Below the pieces are notes generated by a model. That model was not told the DNA's origin and searched no databases. It saw only the letters and a program-made list of their open reading frames with translations. DNA of 64,000 nucleotides from Rotaria macrura (Eukaryota; Rotifera; Eurotatoria; Philodinida; Philodinidae): positions 1-64,000 of the forward strand of contig OENT01000204.1 in the NCBI GenBank assembly GCA_900239685.1, read 5' to 3'. Below are positions 50,701-62,782 of this stretch, one piece after another (positions within the stretch are counted from its first letter, which is position 1; each line of letters opens with the position of its first letter). Position numbers and translations under genes: made by a program.

Positions 50701-53700
50701 CGTTTTGTAGAGGACTGTTTGCTCTATGTTTCTATGTAATCTAAACAAAGTTATACTTGCACGTTCGAGTTTCAGAAAATTTAGGGTTTTGGTTTTCTGG
50801 AGACCCCATCGTTAAAAATCCGAGTATAATTTTTATTCCCTTATGTTCTTGTCAGAAACAATTTTCTCTACTAGAATCACTTTTTAGATTCGTTATAGCT
50901 TTTACGGAGGCGGAAAAAAAGAATGAAAATAAACGTGTCCGAATAATTATTTTACATACTGTAAGTAGGTTTTTACCAATTCTGGATTAAAGGCCGCAAG
51001 ATCCCAAAATAATGAGTTTTTTAAAAAGTAATTTATCAAAGAACTAACTTTAATTTTTTTTGCCGACAGGACGGCTGCCTTATTGTCATTGTTATCTGAT
51101 GAATACTCGTTTTCCTGACGTTTCATGAAGTTTAAAGGATCAGGCTATCGATGTCATGTCTTAAATAGCGACGTGAAATTAGGAAAGCTTATGCTCTCAC
51201 CCTGTATTTCACATAAAAAAAACAGAATGTTTCGCACGAAAGTTAAAGCATTGAATACAATTAAGAGCGGTCGCCTAGAAAGATCTTCAAAATGACTTAC
51301 GATATTTCTTTGTATTTCGCACACTTCACAAACAATACAAACATAATTGAAAAAATAATACTAACAACTTCATCATTTCGGGTTCTTGCATTATTTAATC
51401 TAGAATTCGTAGGAACCAAATTATATGTAAAAACGTAGTACACAGTTTTGTAGAGAATTGAACAAAGAATTGTTCAATAAGAAACGCCACCCGAACAATC
51501 GAAAATTGACAGAAATATCGAGGCATCCACTTTATTGTAAAAGTGACAGAATTCTAAGGTCTAATAGAATGTAGAACTCGAGAGTTATTTCTGTATTTAG
51601 AACATTAATTGAATAGACTATACTATTGACATATGATGCATTGTCGAAATATTTCTTCTACTGTAATTTTTGACCATCAATGATTCATAAACAATAGTTT
51701 GTTCATTGATTTCAGCATGTGTCGGTTTTTTCTTTGCTCTTTCAAATAGATTTTTAAAACAGAAATGGAAAAAGATGATCGTCGAAATGGTCCTATACTT
51801 ACAAAAGTTGAAAGTACACAAATATTCGGAAATATTGAAGAAATTTATCATTTACATTTATCGATTGCTGAACAACTTGATCGAGCTATAAATGAAGATG
51901 AATGTATTGGTTCAGTATTTTTAGCTAATGTTCGTATGATGTTTCATGCAAAAAATCTAAGAAAATTACATCTTCTTTATTGTTTGTCTATTGTATTTAG
52001 TCTGTTGAACTTTTACGTGTTTATCAACCATATACAAAATTTTATGATAAAACTATCGAAGCAATTCATACATTAGAAAAGACAAATTCTCGTTTTTATG
52101 CTTACCTTAAAGTAATATTCTTTCGTTAAATAAATAAATAATCTAAAAGAAAGAAGAAAAACATTTATTTCAATTAGATTTGTGAACATAAAACTGAATT
52201 AGGTAAACAACATTTAGCTGATTTAATGATAAGACCGATTCAACGTTTGCCAAGCATATTATTATTATTAGAACGCTTACTTAAATATACATCTATAACA
52301 CATCTTGATTATCAATTATTAATTGATTCATTAGATAAATTACGTGAAATAGCAAAAACGTTAAACGACGAACGAGGAAAAACAGAGAAACATTTATCGA
52401 TGTTTAACATTGTCAATAGTATTGATCATTGTCCAGTAAGAGAGAAAGAAAAAAAAAACTCCAACATTTATGTGTATACTTGTCTGTTTCAAATTTTTAT
52501 TTTATAAATTTATTTTAGCCAGAATTACTTGCTGCACATCGTGATTACATAGAAAAATTTCAAGTTATTGAACTTTCACAAGAATTAACAACAACACGAA
52601 CACATTTAACTCTGTTTCTATTTTCCGACTGTCTTGAAGTAGATATTTGTATTAGAAATGAAACAAAAATTTTCGTTGTCTTCACAGATTACTAAATCCC
52701 GTGGTAATTTGTGGAAAACATCTGGTATGAAAACGTACAAACATGTTGCACTTATTCAATTAAGCGATATTCGAAGTTTATTCGACATTAATCCAGTAAC
52801 ATTAACTATTGATGGTAAGAAATACCGATTGTATTTTCTTGTACAGCTTTTGCAATCACATTCACACAATGACATGATGTGAGTAGAAAGCTAACAATGG
52901 TTTCTTTTGACATCGAATGTCAAAATGTAAATAGACACGTACGATGGGACAGTGTCCGTACGATTGATGGATTTACAGTAGACATTCGTACTTATGAGTA
53001 AAAACTATTCCATTAGATCTTAACCGATAGATATATCTACTTGAAATCTTCAATCAAAACATAACTCAAGAGAAAGTACTTTCACGATTTACATATCTAT
53101 GTGTACCATCTGCATTATGAAACAAGTTGTTATCAAACTTTATCTTGACTCTATAAATCGTTAGTTTCTCTATTGAAATGAATTCAATTGTTTTTCTTGG
53201 AAACAAAAGGATGCAGCAGGAATTTTTAAGACAAAAGTGTCATCATACAAAAGTTAGATTAAAATATTTACGGATAGCTAAATTCAATCTATCTCACGAA
53301 TTTTCTTCTAAAAACTAGTTTCCAAAAAATGCGTTTTGAACGTAGCTTGCCATCGGCTAGATAAATAAAAAATAGATGATAAAACTTTTTCGAGAACACA
53401 ACCAAAAATGTTTAGTACATATATCTCATAGAGTTATAAATATCCATTCGTACTGAATCAATTATTAATTGATAAGTCAAGATTATCTTGACTATATCTA
53501 GTAATCGAATCATATTGATATTTTGTTAAATAATTAATATGCGATTTCTAAGCATATCGATAACGTTGCGATCTACGTTCAAATATCTAGAACAAATTCA
53601 TTCAGAAACATGAAATATTGTAATTCAAATATATCGAAAGGAATCGAATTTATTCCATAAAACAGTAAGAATAGTTTCCATACTAATTCGAAAGATGAAA

Positions 53701-55144
53701 AGGATAAGAACTATGAAATATGTTCATTTTATTTCTATAAATATTTTCTTCATATAGAAACTGAACAATTTGGAATGCTTTGTTCGATTGATGGTCAAAC
53801 ACGTCAACTTTTATTTCGTGTTTTAAATGGAAATATAAATACTAGTAGTAGCAATAGCTCAAAATCTTATTTCACTGATTCAATGTCTTCATTATCATCT
53901 GTTTCAACATTATCGAATAGTACTCATCACGGAAATAATAAAACCGATGTACTTCATCAATTAGCGAAAGCAATGTCCAATGATCGATGTCTACTTGATA
54001 AAGTAAAGTTTTTTTTTTATTATGTCAAAGAATTATAGTTAACTATAGTTTTAATTCTAGTTTTCATTGATTCAAACATTAACAAGCACAAAGAGTAGTC
54101 ATCATATGTATAGTTCTCAAACTTCACTTGAAAATTCAGAAATTGATTCAGGTTTACGTTCAACAAGTAGTCTAAATCTATTAGGTTTAGCACTTAAACG
54201 GTAAGAAAATTTTGTTTTCCAAATCATAACCTATTCTTCGATAAACCTATGTTCATATTTTAGTGGTCTTCATAAAGCAAATAAACGTTTAAGTCGTGCT
54301 TTTTCATTCAGTCCAGAACCAAATAAACATCTAACGAAAAAAATGAATAGCCCAATTCATCTATTACAAGACGATTGGCCGAATAGTTTCGATTCAACTA
54401 AACAAATCAGTGTATCATCTAGACAAGTATGTATATCATAGTTAAATGTTCTATAATAAAGCTGAAATATTCAAAACAACAGAAATAAGTCGAAACACGA
54501 CATGAACAAGTATTTCTCTTTTACACTGCTGATTCCAGTTTAATACACACAATGATCATAGACTTGTACGTCATAGAACATTTCAATCACTTAACTGATA
54601 ATGTTTGGTATCAGTTTTAGTTTAGTAGTGAAAATCATTCTCATATTCCAATAGTTGCAACAGTCACTCGAAGCCATGAGTAAACGTTAGAGGTCTGCGT
54701 TTCCACTAAATCCGGAACTGTTTCTTTAATATGATTGCTGACGTCTAGTTTTCTTAGCAGACAATTAAAAAGAAATGATGCACAATGGGCATCACATACG
54801 ACCTTGAGATGGAAATATGAATCTTCTATTTAGCAGTATCTAAAAACCATGAACGATACCGTATCTACCCCAATTCTTTTAAGTTATAGCTCATTCGATT
54901 TTCTCAGATTATTCATCGATTTTACAGCGCGTCTCAATTGTTGCTTCAAGTTAAATTAACTACTCTCTCGATCTATAGTTGTCTGATTTCAAATCTATTG
55001 TTTTCACTCTATATTTTTAGGATTCATTTCTGAAAAATGTTCACTCTTTCAATTCTTCACCTTTCATGCAATCTATCCAGGAACGTAAGCTTATCATGAA
55101 TTTTTCGATTGATTCTTCATTTGATTACTTTGCTTTTAGAATGA
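47769..55144 (+). CDS. ECT2: ECT2/Pebble-type Rho guanine nucleotide exchange factor
   Basis: Eighteen exons by eye: 47769-47880, 47938-48203, 48260-48352, 48413-48520, 48581-48791, 49218-49339, 49392-49668, 49720-49820, 51750-51929, 52001-52111, 52178-52435, 52519-52638, 52688-52814, 53758-54002, 54061-54200, 54264-54426, 55021-55084 and a short 3' end at 55140, about 900 residues, close to human ECT2. Order: divergent N-terminal BRCT0 (about 38-126), BRCT1 (NRPLYCQHLSSAVICFVG, LGGSVRKDYTDQVTHVISYA), BRCT2 (HNLSLFFSGF, GGFITEDMNQATHIV, VQWFWECL), a basic nuclear signal (VKRKRRRKYS), a DH domain (RETERNYVTMLSNIV through LADLMIRPIQRLPSILLLLE), a PH domain, and a basic tail (NKRLSRAFSFSPEP). 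ECT2 activates RhoA at the spindle midzone for cytokinesis. Intron 8 (1929 nt) holds nested repeats. Start at 47769 rather than in-frame 47742, and the last exon, are uncertain. Confidence 0.88.
50155..51530. mobile_element. Outer inverted-repeat element in ECT2 intron 8
   Basis: About 100 bp at 50155-50255 recur inverted at 51441-51530. Shared words include GTTCAATTCTCTACAAA with the complement of TTTGTAGAGAATTGAAC, and GGATG.CTCGATATTT with the complement of AAATATCGAGGCATCC. The element lies wholly within the intron. The Tc1/mariner-like MITE below sits between the two arms, so it probably inserted into this older element. Confidence 0.55.
50275..50961. mobile_element. Tc1/mariner-like foldback MITE
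   Basis: Arms of about 307 bp (50275-50582 and 50655-50961) are near-identical and inverted around a 72-bp centre. The ends read CAGTGTGTAAAATAATTATT and, complemented on the right, CAGTATGTAAAATAATTATT, each flanked by TA (50273-50274 and 50962-50963). CAGT-type ends with TA target duplications are characteristic of the Tc1/mariner superfamily. There is no transposase; mirror-image frames in the arms (50243-50479 and 50757-50990) are consequences of the palindrome. Confidence 0.8.
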
Positions 55145-55657
55145 ATATGTGCAATGATCTAAATCTTTTTCCGTCCTTTTATGTCTGATATCTTTCACTT
55201 CTTTTTTCTCTGCACATCAGTAAATCTATTATTGAATAGTACTTCAATGTGCTTTTGTGTGCGTGTTTTTTGTGTCTTACGGACTCTGATTATGGAAATA
55301 AGTTCGCTTTTGCGACTATGAAAAAACGAATATTTTTTTTTCGCTCAAAACACAAAACTTCACATGCTATTATCCTTATTTTTTCTCTGTCGATAATTAA
55401 TCCACTTTTCGGATTAATCTTCAAAAGTACTGTTACGGTTCATACTCTCTTATCGTATCTTTCTTTCTTTCTTTTTTCTCTGTGTACTGATCAGATGTAT
55501 CTTTAATAAGAACTAATCTAATAATAGAAAAAAGAAAAAATATAGTGCAATCTTATGACTCATGAATGACTCATTTTGTCTATTTCATCATAATCTCGAA
55601 AACACAAGTACAAAAAGACAAATGCCAATGTATTTTCATACACACTATTTTTAGATA
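55145..55657. other. ECT2 - MARS1 intergenic
   Basis: AT-rich and T-rich with no supported gene. It holds the ECT2 3' UTR and the promoter region of the synthetase gene. An acceptor-like TATTTTTAG directly precedes the start region at 55658. Confidence 0.4.
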
Positions 55658-58600
55658 ATGGCAACATCGGATAATACAGACGATATTAATTTACAAAATT
55701 TAAAAGTCGAAGAATCGACTACTGTCATGCCCGAAGCAGCAACTGGTGGTACAACCACGGATAAACCGGCTAAGATAAAAAAGGAAAAGCCAAAACAAGA
55801 AAAGCCAAAACAAGAAAAACCTAAACAGGAAAAACAAAAACAGACAAAATCTCAGCCGACAGCAGAAGCACCTGCAGAAGAACTTGACTTCAATCGATCG
55901 CAAGAAGAAGTTAGTCAAGCTTTGGAACAATGGGCAAAAAAGCCCTCGACCATAAATAAACCGCAACCTGATGAGAAGATGTAAGATGCGACTCATATAA
56001 TGTATAGATTGATACGTAGATCATGAGAAACACGATACAACATCGAAGATATAATTATCTCCTTTTGATTAGTAATAACAGTTACATCGTTTTTCGCTTG
56101 CTGATTCCATATGATTTTCCTCGAATATCTTTTCTAATTTTTATCTTTGCTTCATAGAACGCCAAAGTCTGACGTTCGAAATGTTATGATCACAAGTGCT
56201 CTACCATATGTCAACAATGTACCTCATTTGGGTAATCTTATTGGATCTCTGTTGAGTGCTGATGTTTTTGCACGGTAAAAGTACACTGCATCCATATTGA
56301 TGATTGTATTGTATACAATATAATTTTAGATATTGTCGCTTGAGAAATTATAATACGCTTTACATTTGTGGTACTGATGAATATGGTACAGCTACGGAAA
56401 CAAAAGCATTGGAAGAAAAATGTACACCACGAGAAATCTGCGACAAATACTACGATTTACATACAAAAATCTATAAGTGGTTTCAATTGGACTTCGATTT
56501 TTTTGGACGCACATCAACTCAAAAACAAACTGAGTAAGATTTTTATCATACAAAACAAATTTTTCCTTCTCAATCATTCATCGGATTGTTCATTATAGAA
56601 TTGCTCAAGACATTTTCTGGAAATTACATAAACGAAATCTAATATTTAACAATAGCGTTGAACAATTGTATTGTGATACTTGTCAACGGTAAAAGCAACG
56701 TTGTCTTTTCAATTTTCAAAAGAAATGAATTGTGATCGTCCGCTTTTTTTATTGTCTGTTATATGTGTAGTTTTCTGGCAGATCGTTATGTAGCTGGTAC
56801 ATGTCCAGATCAAGCATGCAAATTTGTTGATGCTCGAGGTGATCAATGTGACAAATGTGGAAAATTAATTAATGCCATCGAACTTATTGAACCAAAATGT
56901 CAAATTTGCCGAAGTAAACCAGAGATTAGAAAATCGGAACATTTGTTTCTTGATTTACCAAACGTACGATAAGTTTTATAAAGACAAAAATATTTTGAAA
57001 CTAGTATTCTAACTAGCAAGGCTATTCCTCTCAAATTTCTCCGGAGATAATGTTTGTATACTATTAAAATTCTTGTTTTTCAATTTTATTGACTCATAAT
57101 TGTTTTTCGTATAACATGGATTCTACAGCAGTATGAAACTAACTGTTTATTACTCTTAAATAAGACTAGAAGAGAGCCTTACTTCTAAATATTCTAAACG
57201 ATATAAGTCTATGACGATAAAAAGAAAACATTCATTTTAGTTATCACCTGATGTTCAAGCATGGTTTCAAAAATCAAGTAAAACTGGTAATTGGACAAAT
57301 ACAGCAAGCACAATTACTGACGCTTGGCTTACTGAAGGTCTTAAACCACGTTGCATCACACGTGATTTGAAATGGGGAACACCAGTACCTTTAGAAGGTT
57401 ATACAGATAAAGTAATGAGCCATTTATATTTATTTTCATCAAATTCATGATTTTTCTAAAAAAAGGTTTTCTATGTATGGTTTGATGCACCTATTGGTTA
57501 TATATCAATTACAGCAAACTATACTGACGAATGGGAGAAATGGTGGAAACAACCAGATAAAGTAAAATTATTACTTATATGTGTATTTAGTAAAGGTAGT
57601 TGTAAATTATATTTTATTTTATTTTATTTTAGGTTGAATTATTTCAATTCATGGCTAAAGATAATGTTCCATTTCATTCAGTTATCTTTCCAGCATGTCT
57701 CTTAGGAACACAAGATAACTATACTGTTGTCAATAATCTTTCGGGCATAGGTTACTATATCAATTTTCGTTTTGATTGAAACTCACTGCCGTTGGCTCAT
57801 GATCGTTTGTGGTTTTTTTTGGTTTAGATTATCTTAATTATGAAGATGCAAAATTTTCTAAGAGTCGTGGTATTGGTGTATTTGGCGATCATGCTCAACA
57901 TACAGAAATTCCTTCAGATATATGGAGATTTTATCTTTTATATGTTCGACCAGAAACACAAGTAAGGCAACGATTATAATTAAAACAGACGATTTGAAAA
58001 TCGATTCCTATAGGATAGTGTCTTTTCTTGGGCTGATTTAATGTCAAAAAACAATTCTGAACTATTGAATAATCTTGGCAATTTTATTAATCGGTACATA
58101 CGTTCATTAATTTTCTGATAATGTCAATTTATTGAATTTAATTTTTAGAGGAATTGCTTTCTGTGAAAAGAATTTCGGTGGTCGAATTAGTGAGGTTACT
58201 CAACTGGAAGCACCACTAGATCAATTATTTGTTGCTCAAATTACATATGAATTAAATTGTTACTTGGAAGCCATGGAAAAAACGAGGTTAATTCATAAAT
58301 TCTCTTATCGTTCTATACGAAATTAGAGATTGATGTTTTAGACTTCGTGATGGTCTTAAATGTGTTTTACGTATGTCTCGTTATGGTAATCAATATTTAC
58401 AACTTAAACAACCATGGGCGAAAAACAAAGGTTCTGATGCTGATCGGTAAAGTATTGAATCATATTGTTTCATTAAAATCATGTTGAAAATTGTTTTAGA
58501 CGAGATGCTGAAATAAGTATTGCTCTCGCATTAAATCTTGTTTATTTACTTTCGCTGGTCTTAAATCCATTTATGCCAACAACATCGGATGAAATTCGAC

Positions 58601-58761
58601 AACAACTTAATATACATGAATCCGTCTATGCATTAGACAATGCTTTTCGCTGTTATTTACCAGGTGGTCATACAATTGCACAAGCTCGACCGTTGTTTAA
58701 ACGTATTGAGCAAACGTTGGTAGATGAATATCGTTCACGTTTTGCTGGTCATCAAAAATGA
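55658..58761 (+). CDS. MARS1: Cytosolic methionyl-tRNA synthetase
   Basis: Thirteen exons: 55658-55980, 56158-56274, 56330-56533, 56599-56688, 56771-56963, 57241-57411, 57466-57561, 57633-57750, 57828-57961, 58014-58093, 58149-58286, 58342-58446 and 58500-58761. Phases agree throughout, giving 676 residues. The class Ia HIGH motif is PHLGN (His131-Asn134), and the KMSKS motif is KFSKS (446-450). The zinc-site cysteines (CDTCQR, CDKCGK, CQICRS) and the eukaryotic-type blocks [20 protein letters not shown] and [15 protein letters not shown] are present, followed by the anticodon-binding helical domain ([20 protein letters not shown]). It charges tRNA-Met. Unlike human MARS1, it has no GST-like N-terminal domain and no C-terminal WHEP domain. 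The N-terminus is a lysine/glutamine-rich low-complexity tail, which may help bind tRNA. The gene lies head-to-tail 0.5 kb after ECT2. Confidence 0.92.
55785..55842 (+). repeat. Tandem 15-nt coding repeat (KPKQE) in the MARS1 N-terminus
   Basis: About four tandem copies of a 15-nt unit (AAGCCAAAACAAGAA and variants) encode KPKQE repeated in the lysine-rich tail of the synthetase. The unit keeps the frame, and copy number could vary between alleles. Confidence 0.75.
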
Positions 58762-60169
58762 ATGTTGTCAAAAACTCTCTTTCCTTTGTTATTGATGTTG
58801 TTCTGATTTAACTAAGGCAATAAAAAGAATTAATACACATCATCTAAGTTATTGATGTCGAAAAAAAACCTGAATACGAACCATAACATTGAACAACATG
58901 AATGACGAGCGTCATTTAATTCTTAATTAAGATAGTAAAGAGAAACTTAAATTCATGATATGTCTCTTAACTTTAATTATTTTCCAAAGGAATATGAGGA
59001 AACCATTGATAAAATGTGTTTGAAAAGAGATAGACAGAAATCACATGCGTTTTTGAATCCATACTAGACATCGGGTTGACCAATATGTATTGATTATAAT
59101 CACAACAGTCAAGCCGATCATTGTAGAAAGACTCTCCTTTCTTAGTCGAAGAACTTCTTGAAGAATATATACGCGAGACGTAATAGAAAAGTTCCATTCA
59201 ATTAATGAATCTTTCAAAAGCTGATGTAACAATTTTAATTGTTTGACCTACACAATCATATCTCTAGCTTTCAGATTTTTCAATGAAAAATCCTAGCTAG
59301 TTGTATTCAACATTATATCTAGGCCATTAAAATTCTCAAAAGTACGTTAAATTTTTGAAGAATATTTTGACTTAAAAGTTGTAAAATCCGATGAGGCACA
59401 AGAGAAGACTCTGAAATTTTTGTTTGACTAAAGTCTGAATGGAAAGAAGTTAAGTCAATAGAAATGATAGAAAAATAATCAATGATCAAATCACCTGATA
59501 AAAGCCAAAAACAACTCAAAAACAGATTAATATTTTTTCATTGATATTGTGAATAGATATTGTATTGTTTATATTGCTTTTTTATTTATTGAACACATGG
59601 CAAGAGAAGTAAACATGAAATAGTGAATTCTCTATTGAAATGAAACGATAACCCTTATAAAGCAAAATTGAAACATTTGTCGAAACTAGTGTTGACCACG
59701 ATTGTCCCTCTCCTATCAAATTCAGACGCTGAAAATTTAAATTTCACTTGTTTTATGCACACATTTTGAAGAAAGCATTATGGTAAAACAGAACTGAATT
59801 GAACCAGTCGAATCGCTCATATATTCCACGCAAGACATTTTATTATCATTTTTGCCATGAATTAGTGTGGGTATGCTTGTGTTCGTGAGTTGGGATACCA
59901 TTTGTTTTCGCCGCATGGTTTGTCGTAGATGGGTGAAACATTAAGATTATAAAAATTCTCTTCACTGATACTCGGATTTTAGAGAGCTTTTAAAATAATC
60001 TTGTATCGAATATCAACACTTAAAAGAATTTATTCGTATATGATAAAGTGAAAATCATGCATATACTGATTAAAATAATCGGATCTCGTCACACTATATA
60101 TATAGATCTTAGCGCATATGCAAATGACTTAGCTTATAATTTTTGATTCATAGAGAAAATTTTTTAAAA
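58762..60169. other. Intergenic between MARS1 and the Cys-rich protein gene
   Basis: A polyadenylation-like CAATAAAAAG lies about 60 bp after the synthetase stop. No further gene or repeat was recognised. The stretch just before 60170 contains TATATATAGATC (about 60096), a possible TATA region for the next gene. Confidence 0.45.
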
Positions 60170-62782
60170 ATGAGGAGATGCAGTTGTTTATTAGCGAGTT
60201 TCATGCTCTGGACTGTAATATCAAGAGTCGTTATATGTAATTTAACTACATCGCCAATTCCCATAACATGCCCTAGTACACAAAAACCCTGTGGAAACCA
60301 GTTTTGTTATGATACGGCTACACAGTTCTGTAGCGAGACAGGTTCCGTCGTAACATGTATCAAGGCCTGTGGCCGTCAGTGCTACAATTCAGAGAATCAA
60401 GTCTGCATCAATGGTACTCTCTGCTCTATTGGTCAAGATTTGTGTGAAATGAAATATGACAATAGTAATGGCAAGCCTATTGTACCATCACAAATACGTT
60501 GCTACTCTCCCTATTCTCAAAGATGCTTAAATAATATGCTATGTGTTCACATAGATCGCATATGTAATGGAAAATGTATATTAAATTCAGGGTCTCAATA
60601 TCAATACACAATATGTGCGAATGATAATGTGACATTGTGTAGTGTTCCTAAACCATTCAATACTTATAAAAAAAATCAGATACAAGTATGCAATGGTACA
60701 TGCTACGATACAGGTATGGGCATGAAGCACTGTGTTAATGGAACAGTTCAGTGTATTTCAAATTGCTCGAATGTTTGTTATAATGCGAGTATACATGTCT
60801 GTATCAATGGAACCATTTGTAACTTAGGAGAAAATGCTTGTATAACTAATTATAGTTCTTCTAACGGCTACCCTCTTACATCAGCTCGAGCCGAATGTTA
60901 CAATCCATTCATTCAGAAATGTATAAACGATGCACTCTGTTCTAATACGCGCATTTGTAACGGACAGTGTATAACCGGTTATAGTGCACCAAATCAAGTA
61001 TGTGCCAATGATAACCGTACTGTTTGCAATACTACAAAGTCCTCTAATAGTTATGAACAGTATCAGATACATTTATGCAATGGTAGTTGTTATGATACAG
61101 CACTCCAGCAATGTGCTAATGGAGTTGTTTCATGTATTGATGACTCATGTAAAAATGAATGCTATAACTCATCGAGTCATGTTTGTATCAACAATAAACT
61201 TTGTTCAATCGGTCAAGATCTATGTGAAGTTAAGTACAATATTTATGGAAATCCTGTTGAACCTTCTCAATTTCAATGCTACAGTCAATACAATCAAAGA
61301 TGCTTAAATCATACAATTTGTTATGAAAAAAATCGTGTATGTAATGGTCAGTGTATACCATATTCTTCAGGGTACCAACAACAAGTATGTGCAAGTGATA
61401 ACGTGACATTGTGTCAAGTGTCAGGACATTACAATAACTATCAATCAAATCAAATTCAGGTATGCAATAGCTCTTGTTTCGATAGTGGATATCCACCACT
61501 TCGGCAATGCATCGATGGCAACGTAAAATGCATTTCAAACTGCTCTAATCAATGTTACTATACCAATCAAAACATATGTATTGATGGTGTTCTCTGTCCA
61601 ATAGGGTATGGTATTTGTGAACAAGGATCTCAAAGAAATTGCTATGATCAGGTATCTTACAAATGTTTAAACGGTACGATTTGTGCTAATGATCGTATAT
61701 GTGACGGGCAATGTATAAGCAGCACCTATCAGATATGCGCGAGTGACAAGCATACAATTTGTAATCTTACAAAGCCATACTACCAGTATCAATCAACTCA
61801 GATACAAGTTTGCTTGGGGATCTGTTTTGATTCAGCCATTGAACAGTGTTCTGGTAATCATGTCGTTCCCTGTATTCATGATCCTGCTACACAGTTATGT
61901 GTACCTCAAAACGTGAACTCATCGACAATGACGACGAACCTTACCTCAGTCTTCGACATCAGTAACACTTCTATTTTACCATTTAATCCTTCTTCCACGA
62001 TTTCTACTAATACCAACACCGACAACTCTCTTGTTGCAGTTATAGACTCTACACTACTTTTAACTAGTACTACATCTTCGACATTGACAAGCTCAATGAT
62101 ACTTTCCAGTGATAACAGCACTATTTCATCAACGTTGTCAACTCATACAATAACTCTAACAAATCCTTCCTTAGAATTAACTTTAAACGATGAAATAACT
62201 ACCGATACTAAATTTCATCCAACATCTGCAAACTCTATATCCCTTCCCACCGATTCCAGTTCGTCTTCGACCACAGCAATCAATGTACCAACATCCACTA
62301 GTACACGACTGCCTTTGATAACGCCGAGTTCAGCGTTGCTTTCAAGTATTACTATCAGTTCATCATCTACGGTAACAAGTAGCGCATTGACTACTAGCTC
62401 TACTATAAACTCTAGTTCAGCGTCCAGTTCTGCATCCGATGTGTCCAGCAGTAGCACTTCTTCGATAGTATCGATGCCTCAATCAACGACACTGTCATCT
62501 ACTGTTATACTCCCATCCTCAAACAGCTGTTGTGCACTTAATCAATGTACAACAAATGCTGACTGCTGTGTTCCTAGCGTTGAATGTCAATGTTACCGTC
62601 ACAATACGAAGTCTGGCTATGGCTCATGTCTAAATCCTTTTATAAAACCAATATGTTCTGAAGGATGTCCACAAAACGTCTGTTTATCTGACTTAGATTG
62701 TTGTAAGTGTCAATGTGCGAGTGTTACGATTATGAATGCCGATGGAACTATTACCTCAAAAAAGCTATGTGTGACACGTTAG
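60170..62782 (+). CDS. Secreted Cys-rich repeat, mucin-like protein
   Basis: Intronless, 870 residues from the ATG at 60170, chosen because it directly starts a good signal peptide (MRRCSCLLASFMLWTVISRV); an ATG at 60143 would add nine residues. The first about 600 residues hold four long Cys-rich repeats. Each has a CYN...VCING.LC.IG...C block, then CY....QRCLN...C....R.CNGQCI, then a CASDN.T.C...QIQVCNG.C.D block. Numerous N-glycosylation sites (NGT, NVT, NCS) are present. Next comes a Ser/Thr-rich stretch of about 190 residues (mucin-like, probably O-glycosylated), then a C-terminal Cys-rich knot with CCALNQC and DCC spacings reminiscent of WAP or toxin-knot folds. No membrane anchor. Likely an extracellular matrix, mucus or carbohydrate-binding protein; I do not recognise a named family. 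It may be one member of a larger expanded group. Confidence 0.7.
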   Translation: MRRCSCLLASFMLWTVISRVVICNLTTSPIPITCPSTQKPCGNQFCYDTATQFCSETGSVVTCIKACGRQCYNSENQVCINGTLCSIGQDLCEMKYDNSNGKPIVPSQIRCYSPYSQRCLNNMLCVHIDRICNGKCILNSGSQYQYTICANDNVTLCSVPKPFNTYKKNQIQVCNGTCYDTGMGMKHCVNGTVQCISNCSNVCYNASIHVCINGTICNLGENACITNYSSSNGYPLTSARAECYNPFIQKCINDALCSNTRICNGQCITGYSAPNQVCANDNRTVCNTTKSSNSYEQYQIHLCNGSCYDTALQQCANGVVSCIDDSCKNECYNSSSHVCINNKLCSIGQDLCEVKYNIYGNPVEPSQFQCYSQYNQRCLNHTICYEKNRVCNGQCIPYSSGYQQQVCASDNVTLCQVSGHYNNYQSNQIQVCNSSCFDSGYPPLRQCIDGNVKCISNCSNQCYYTNQNICIDGVLCPIGYGICEQGSQRNCYDQVSYKCLNGTICANDRICDGQCISSTYQICASDKHTICNLTKPYYQYQSTQIQVCLGICFDSAIEQCSGNHVVPCIHDPATQLCVPQNVNSSTMTTNLTSVFDISNTSILPFNPSSTISTNTNTDNSLVAVIDSTLLLTSTTSSTLTSSMILSSDNSTISSTLSTHTITLTNPSLELTLNDEITTDTKFHPTSANSISLPTDSSSSSTTAINVPTSTSTRLPLITPSSALLSSITISSSSTVTSSALTTSSTINSSSASSSASDVSSSSTSSIVSMPQSTTLSSTVILPSSNSCCALNQCTTNADCCVPSVECQCYRHNTKSGYGSCLNPFIKPICSEGCPQNVCLSDLDCCKCQCASVTIMNADGTITSKKLCVTR

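Noticed and set aside
50243..50990. Two near-identical 77-78 residue frames on opposite strands in the ECT2 intron
   Set aside because: Same cause: palindromic arms of the Tc1/mariner-like MITE.
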